Assembly: GCA_009693055.1 (NCBI GenBank)
Contig: SHYA01000003.1
Coordinates: forward strand, 124,001 to 188,000
DNA length: 64,000 bases
From: Dehalococcoidia bacterium
Lineage (GTDB): Bacteria > Chloroflexota > Dehalococcoidia > Lucifugimonadales > SHYT01
Direction of reading: 5' to 3'
In this document: one piece after another, positions 61,154 through 64,000 of the stretch
Layout of the letters: every line of letters begins with the position of its first letter
How positions within the stretch are numbered: the stretch's first letter is position 1
The notes under the pieces: model-generated
Database searches by the model: none
The model's input: only the letters and a program-made list of their open reading frames with translations
Told to the model about the DNA's origin: nothing
Translations under genes and position numbers: made by a program

Positions 61154-61633
61154 TTACTTGACGACGATCTGGGCCACCATGCCCAGCGACTGGTGCGGCA
61201 GGCACACCAACTGGAACGTTCCTGCCTTGGTCGGGGTCACCGCTACGGTGGCGTCAACCCCGCCGGGCATGATCTGGTCAATGCCCAGGTCCTTGGCTGT
61301 GAACGTGTGGAACTCCTTACCCGCCTTGAGCTTGAGCGTGTAGGTGGTCCCCACAGTCAGCTCAATCGTCTTGGGGTCAAACGCGTAGTTGGGGCCGTCC
61401 ACCATCTTCACCGTGATGTCGGTCATCATGGCGGCATGAGCTGGAGCAGGAGCAGGAGCTGGCACCGGTGCCGGAGCTGGCGCAGGGGCCAGGGCGGGAG
61501 CCGGCGCTGGGGCTGCGGCTGGTCGTGGCGCGGGAGGCGGAACCGCCCCCTCCTCCTCGTCATCGCCGCACGCAACGGCAACAAGGGCCAGGGCTGACGC
61601 AAGAGCACCCACAAGGACAAACTTGAGCTTCAT
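61154..61633 (-). CDS. Cupredoxin lipoprotein
   Basis: A 159-residue blue-copper-type lipoprotein. Signal peptide with lipobox ALVAVAC (Cys22), an acidic DDEEE patch, then a 30-residue Pro-Ala repeat linker (about 32-66). The cupredoxin domain has His109 (KEFHTF) and the C-terminal loop VCLPHQSLGM with Cys144, His147 and Met152, the standard type-1 copper ligands. It is likely a surface-anchored electron carrier; the partner is unknown. Confidence 0.9.
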   Translation of the reverse strand: MKLKFVLVGALASALALVAVACGDDEEEGAVPPPAPRPAAAPAPAPALAPAPAPAPVPAPAPAPAHAAMMTDITVKMVDGPNYAFDPKTIELTVGTTYTLKLKAGKEFHTFTAKDLGIDQIMPGGVDATVAVTPTKAGTFQLVCLPHQSLGMVAQIVVK

Positions 61634-61941
61634 GCACGCCTCCTCTCAGGCAGTAATGAGGGCTCCGGGCGGGGCCCTCGTTCCAATTGTAACGGCGTTG
61701 TAACCGTCCGTGCGAAGTATATCGCAAGCGCGCGACGATTTCCATAGGTGCCTGGGCATTTACACCGGCGTGACCTCAACCCATCCCCCCTCCATGTAAT
61801 GGAGAGGGGATAAGACAAGCCTGGTCACCACAGCGCATAGGCTCTTAACAACAAGCTGGCACCGGGCGCTACAAAAAGAAGAAGTCCTTCCTGCGGCTCC
61901 CCTCTCCGCAGGAAGGACCTCTCGATCCCTAGGCCAGATGC
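61634..61941. other. Intergenic region between cupredoxin and HTH genes
   Basis: About 308 bases. It contains a CCCTCCATGTAATGGAGAGGGG hairpin repeat (about 61787-61808) and a rho-independent terminator (61872-61918). Nothing else was found. Confidence 0.6.
61872..61918 (-). terminator. Rho-independent terminator of the HTH gene
   Basis: A 13-bp perfect stem (61884-61896 and 61906-61918) with a 9-base loop, followed on the minus strand by TTCTTCTTTTTGT. Confidence 0.9.
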
Positions 61942-62169
61942 TTAGCGGCTGACCCGCTTCACCTCAAGTGTTTCGCCCGGAGCCAGGGCGACGCGCCGAA
62001 CATTGATCCCGAGCTTCAGGAGCCAGTACCCAAGCGTCGCCTTGCTGACGCCCAGGCGCGTCGCCGTATCCGACAGTCCGTACTCGTTCACCATCTCCGG
62101 GAGCAACCGCTCCAGCGTCCGGCCGTGCTTCTCCTCGACCTCGTGCATCAACCGTGTCTTGCGCGCCAT
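61942..62169 (-). CDS. Small helix-turn-helix protein
   Basis: A 75-residue protein. Residues about 30-48 (YGLSDTATRLGVSKATLGYW) form a helix-turn-helix; the start is basic and helical (MARKTRLMHEVEEKHGRTLE). The short tail (ALAPGETLEVKRVSR) looks like a strand. It may be a DNA-binding regulator. Upstream are a TTGACA box (minus strand, about 62285) and the CCCCC-A-GGGGGGTCAA element, and a strong terminator follows, so it is a one-gene unit. Confidence 0.8.
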   Translation of the reverse strand: MARKTRLMHEVEEKHGRTLERLLPEMVNEYGLSDTATRLGVSKATLGYWLLKLGINVRRVALAPGETLEVKRVSR

Positions 62170-62212
62170 CGTCTACCTCCGTTACGCTACCCCGATTGGT
62201 ATTCGCTCTACC

Positions 62213-62238
62213 ACCCCCAGGGGGGTCAACCGACCCCT
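62213..62238 (-). promoter_or_regulatory. CCCCC-N-GGGGGTCAA element upstream of the HTH gene
   Basis: On the minus strand this reads TTGACC followed by CCCCTGGGGG, about 45 bases ahead of the HTH start. The related element at 41190-41218 lies in the same orientation ahead of hppA. It may be an operator for autoregulation or for a shared regulator. Confidence 0.35.
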
Positions 62239-62491
62239 CCCCCATGGGTCTTAAGGAAGAGGCTAGCATGATGTTGAGAACTTGTCAAGAGATAATCTTA
62301 GCATTTGCTTGAGAAAGTGTTATGTTTGGACAGTGTGACGTCTCCGTGTCGCCCACGCACCAGCGCCTGCCGCGACCAGTCCTCGTTCGTTGGTGAACTT
62401 GACTCCCGGGCTGCTGGCACGCACGCTTTCCCCATTCCGCTTGTCCCGGAGAGAAGATGATGGCGCTAGCAGCCACCCGCCGCGATAGACT

Positions 62492-63145
62492 GTGCCGACC
62501 GGATTAGAGCACCATCTCCTGGACTGGATCCGGCAGGTGTACGACGCGCTCGGCTGGGGCGGCGTGGTGCTCCTGATGGCGATTGAGAGCGCCCTCGTCC
62601 CACTCCCCAGCGAGCTGGTCATGCCCCTCAGCGGCTGGCTGCTCGTCCAGGCGGAAGGGCACGGCGCCGGCTACGTGTTCCTGGCCGCCCTGTACGGCGC
62701 GCTTGGCAACTTGCTAGGCTCCCTGGTGGCCTACGCGGTTGGAGCGTTGGGAGGCCGGCCGCTGCTGGAACGGTACGGCCGCTACGTGCTCCTCTCCCAT
62801 CACGACCTGGAGCGCGCGGACCGCTGGTTCGCCCAGCGCGGCGAGCTCATCGTCTTCGCCTCGCGCCTGCTGCCGATAGCCCGCACCTTCATCAGCCTGC
62901 CCGCGGGCGTCGCGCGGATGAACCTGCTCCGCTTCTCGGTTTACACGTTCGCGGGCGCCTATGTCTGGAGCCTCGGCCTGGCCTACGGCGGCTACGAGCT
63001 CGGCGAAAACTGGGAGTCCCTGCGCAGCGCCATGCGCCCCTTTGACATCCCCATCGCGGTAGTGCTGGTCGCGCTGGTCGCCTATTTTATCTGGCGACGC
63101 CTGCGCCGCTTCCGGAGAGACCAGGGCGTCACGCCCAAGCCCTAA
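62492..63145 (+). CDS. DedA-family membrane protein
   Basis: A 217-residue DedA/SNARE-associated-type membrane protein. It has ESALVPLPSELVMPLSGWLL (Glu and Pro-rich reentrant motif, about 30-49), LGNLLGSLVAYAVGALGGRPLLERYGRYVL (first 20 shown as LGNLLGSLVAYAVGALGGRP), and FASRLLPIARTFISLPAG with the conserved Arg and Pro (about 122-139). DedA proteins act as lipid-carrier flippases or in membrane homeostasis. GTG 62492 is used. Confidence 0.9.
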   Translation: MPTGLEHHLLDWIRQVYDALGWGGVVLLMAIESALVPLPSELVMPLSGWLLVQAEGHGAGYVFLAALYGALGNLLGSLVAYAVGALGGRPLLERYGRYVLLSHHDLERADRWFAQRGELIVFASRLLPIARTFISLPAGVARMNLLRFSVYTFAGAYVWSLGLAYGGYELGENWESLRSAMRPFDIPIAVVLVALVAYFIWRRLRRFRRDQGVTPKP

Positions 63146-63181
63146 GCGCCACCCCCGCGGGCCTGCCCGCTCTGCGCTGGA

Positions 63182-63211
63182 TTGGACACCACGTGCAGCC
63201 TTGCCTATAAT
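63182..63211 (+). promoter_or_regulatory. Sigma-70 promoter of the MetF-like gene
   Basis: TTGGAC (63182-63187) and a perfect TATAAT (63206-63211) with an 18-base spacer, about 28 bases upstream of GTG 63239. Confidence 0.75.
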
Positions 63212-63238
63212 GCCCGTGACTCTGGAGGGAACGCACAC

Positions 63239-64000
63239 GTGAGCCAGCTCGCCGAGCGCCTGAAGGGCAGTCAGCCCGTGGTCACCGCGGAGTTGAACCC
63301 GCCCAAGGGGGTTGACCTCTCCGGCGTGCTCGCCAGCGCGGAGCGCCTGCGCTCTTTCGTATCGGCCTTCAACGTCACCGATTCGCCCAGCTCCGTCATG
63401 TCCCAGGGCAGCCTCGCCCTCGCCAGGATGCTGGTGGAACGCGGCCTGGAGCCGGTCCTCCAGGTCACATGCCGCGACCGCAACCGGATCGCCCTCCAGA
63501 GCGACATCCTTGCCGCCGCCGCGCTCGGTGTCCGCAACCTCCTCTGCCTAACCGGCGACGACCCGCGCACCGGAGACCACCCCGAAGCAAAGCCGGTCTT
63601 TGACCTGGACGTGGTCACGCTCACCAAGGCTGCGGACAGCCTGCGGCGCGGCGCCGACTTGGCGGGCAACCGGCTGAAAGACGCGCCTGACCTCTTCATC
63701 GGCGCCGTGGTCAACCCGGGCGCCCCGGACCTGGACAAGGAGCTCGCGCGAATGCACCAGAAGATCGAGGCCGGATGCGCCTTCTTCCAGGCCCAGGCCG
63801 TCTTTGACCTCACCGTCCTGGACCGGTTCGCCCCGCACGTGCAGGGCCTTGGCGTCCCCATCCTCATCGGCATCATCATCCTGAAATCAGCCCGCATGGC
63901 CCAAAGGATGAACCAGAGCCTCCCCGGCATCAACATCCCGGAGGTGTTGGTCCGTGAGCTGGAGAGCGCCGTAGACCCTGGGGCCAAGGGCGTGGAGATT
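63239..64000 (+). CDS. Methylenetetrahydrofolate reductase-like protein, partial
   Basis: The first 254 residues of a MetF-family TIM-barrel flavoprotein that reduces methylene-THF; it runs off the window end. It has VVTAELNPPKGVDLSG (family EL-PP start), FNVTDSPSSVMSQGSLALA, LQVTCRDRNRIALQSD, LLCLTGDDPRTGDHPEAKPV (flavin/substrate loop), and FFQAQAVFDLTVLDRF. GTG 63239 follows GGAGGG. Together with the MetE-like tandem elsewhere it may supply methyl groups, but the genes are 48 kb apart. Confidence 0.92.
   Translation, partial: MSQLAERLKGSQPVVTAELNPPKGVDLSGVLASAERLRSFVSAFNVTDSPSSVMSQGSLALARMLVERGLEPVLQVTCRDRNRIALQSDILAAAALGVRNLLCLTGDDPRTGDHPEAKPVFDLDVVTLTKAADSLRRGADLAGNRLKDAPDLFIGAVVNPGAPDLDKELARMHQKIEAGCAFFQAQAVFDLTVLDRFAPHVQGLGVPILIGIIILKSARMAQRMNQSLPGINIPEVLVRELESAVDPGAKGVEI

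Overview
The window is about 64 kb of GC-rich bacterial chromosome. Many starts are GTG, Shine-Dalgarno sites are clear, and Ala/Pro/Arg-rich protein tails are common. The gene mix suggests a Chloroflexota bacterium, perhaps of the Dehalococcoidia/SAR202 side: bacterial NurA/HerA, soluble-type SdhA-SdhB plus a CCG-domain subunit, two membrane pyrophosphatases, tandem MetE-like proteins, an actinobacterial-style Lgt and many UspA proteins. That placement is inference from gene content; there is no rRNA in the window. No phage, CRISPR array or transposase was seen. The accessory signal lies in decayed genes and short palindromic intergenic repeats.

Layout. 0-4 kb: a VOC protein, then the main find, a GrdB/PrdB-like gene read through an in-frame UGA followed by a SECIS-like hairpin, beside and divergent from selB; then a GIY-YIG protein. 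4-8.2 kb: a NurA / small HAS-barrel-like protein / HerA DNA-end-processing cluster. 8.4-12.8 kb: two small proteins (one frameshifted), priA, rplS and tRNA-Arg(UCG). 12.8-15.5 kb: two tandem MetE-like proteins with basic tails. 15.9-23 kb: an MBL hydrolase, recJ, fabF, a glutaredoxin-like protein, a 3-hydroxyacyl-CoA dehydrogenase and a thiolase. 23-29.8 kb: an Lgt with a large inserted domain, sdhE/sdhB/sdhA, a Nudix hydrolase and NAD kinase. 29.8-35.6 kb: nuoN (two frameshifts), a Nudix gene, nuoM, nuoL and a small membrane ORF whose start resembles NuoA. 36-47.4 kb: a CARDB/HExxH surface protein, two different membrane pyrophosphatases, stress proteins, a truncated cyclic-2,3-diphosphoglycerate-synthetase-like pseudogene and a thioredoxin-fold lipoprotein. 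47.6-56 kb: a tyrosine recombinase, a broken cytidylate-kinase-like gene, uvrC, a PrsW-like protease, a DinB-like protein, an AlkA-like glycosylase and an EVE protein between two palindromic repeats. 56-64 kb: an MFS transporter, a stretch of gene fragments, dnaN, larB, a cupredoxin lipoprotein, a small HTH protein, a DedA protein and the start of a MetF-like gene.

The genes together describe a respiring organism that conserves energy through complex I subunits, a succinate/fumarate oxidoreductase and ion-pumping pyrophosphatases, breaks down acyl-CoA, and makes selenoproteins. DNA repair and recombination genes are plentiful (nurA, herA, priA, recJ, uvrC, alkA, xer). Several genes carry single-base frameshifts or nonsense changes (DDN-family gene, nuoN, cDPGS-like, cytidylate-kinase-like, 57.7-58.1 kb). 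These may be real decay or consensus errors and should be treated with care.
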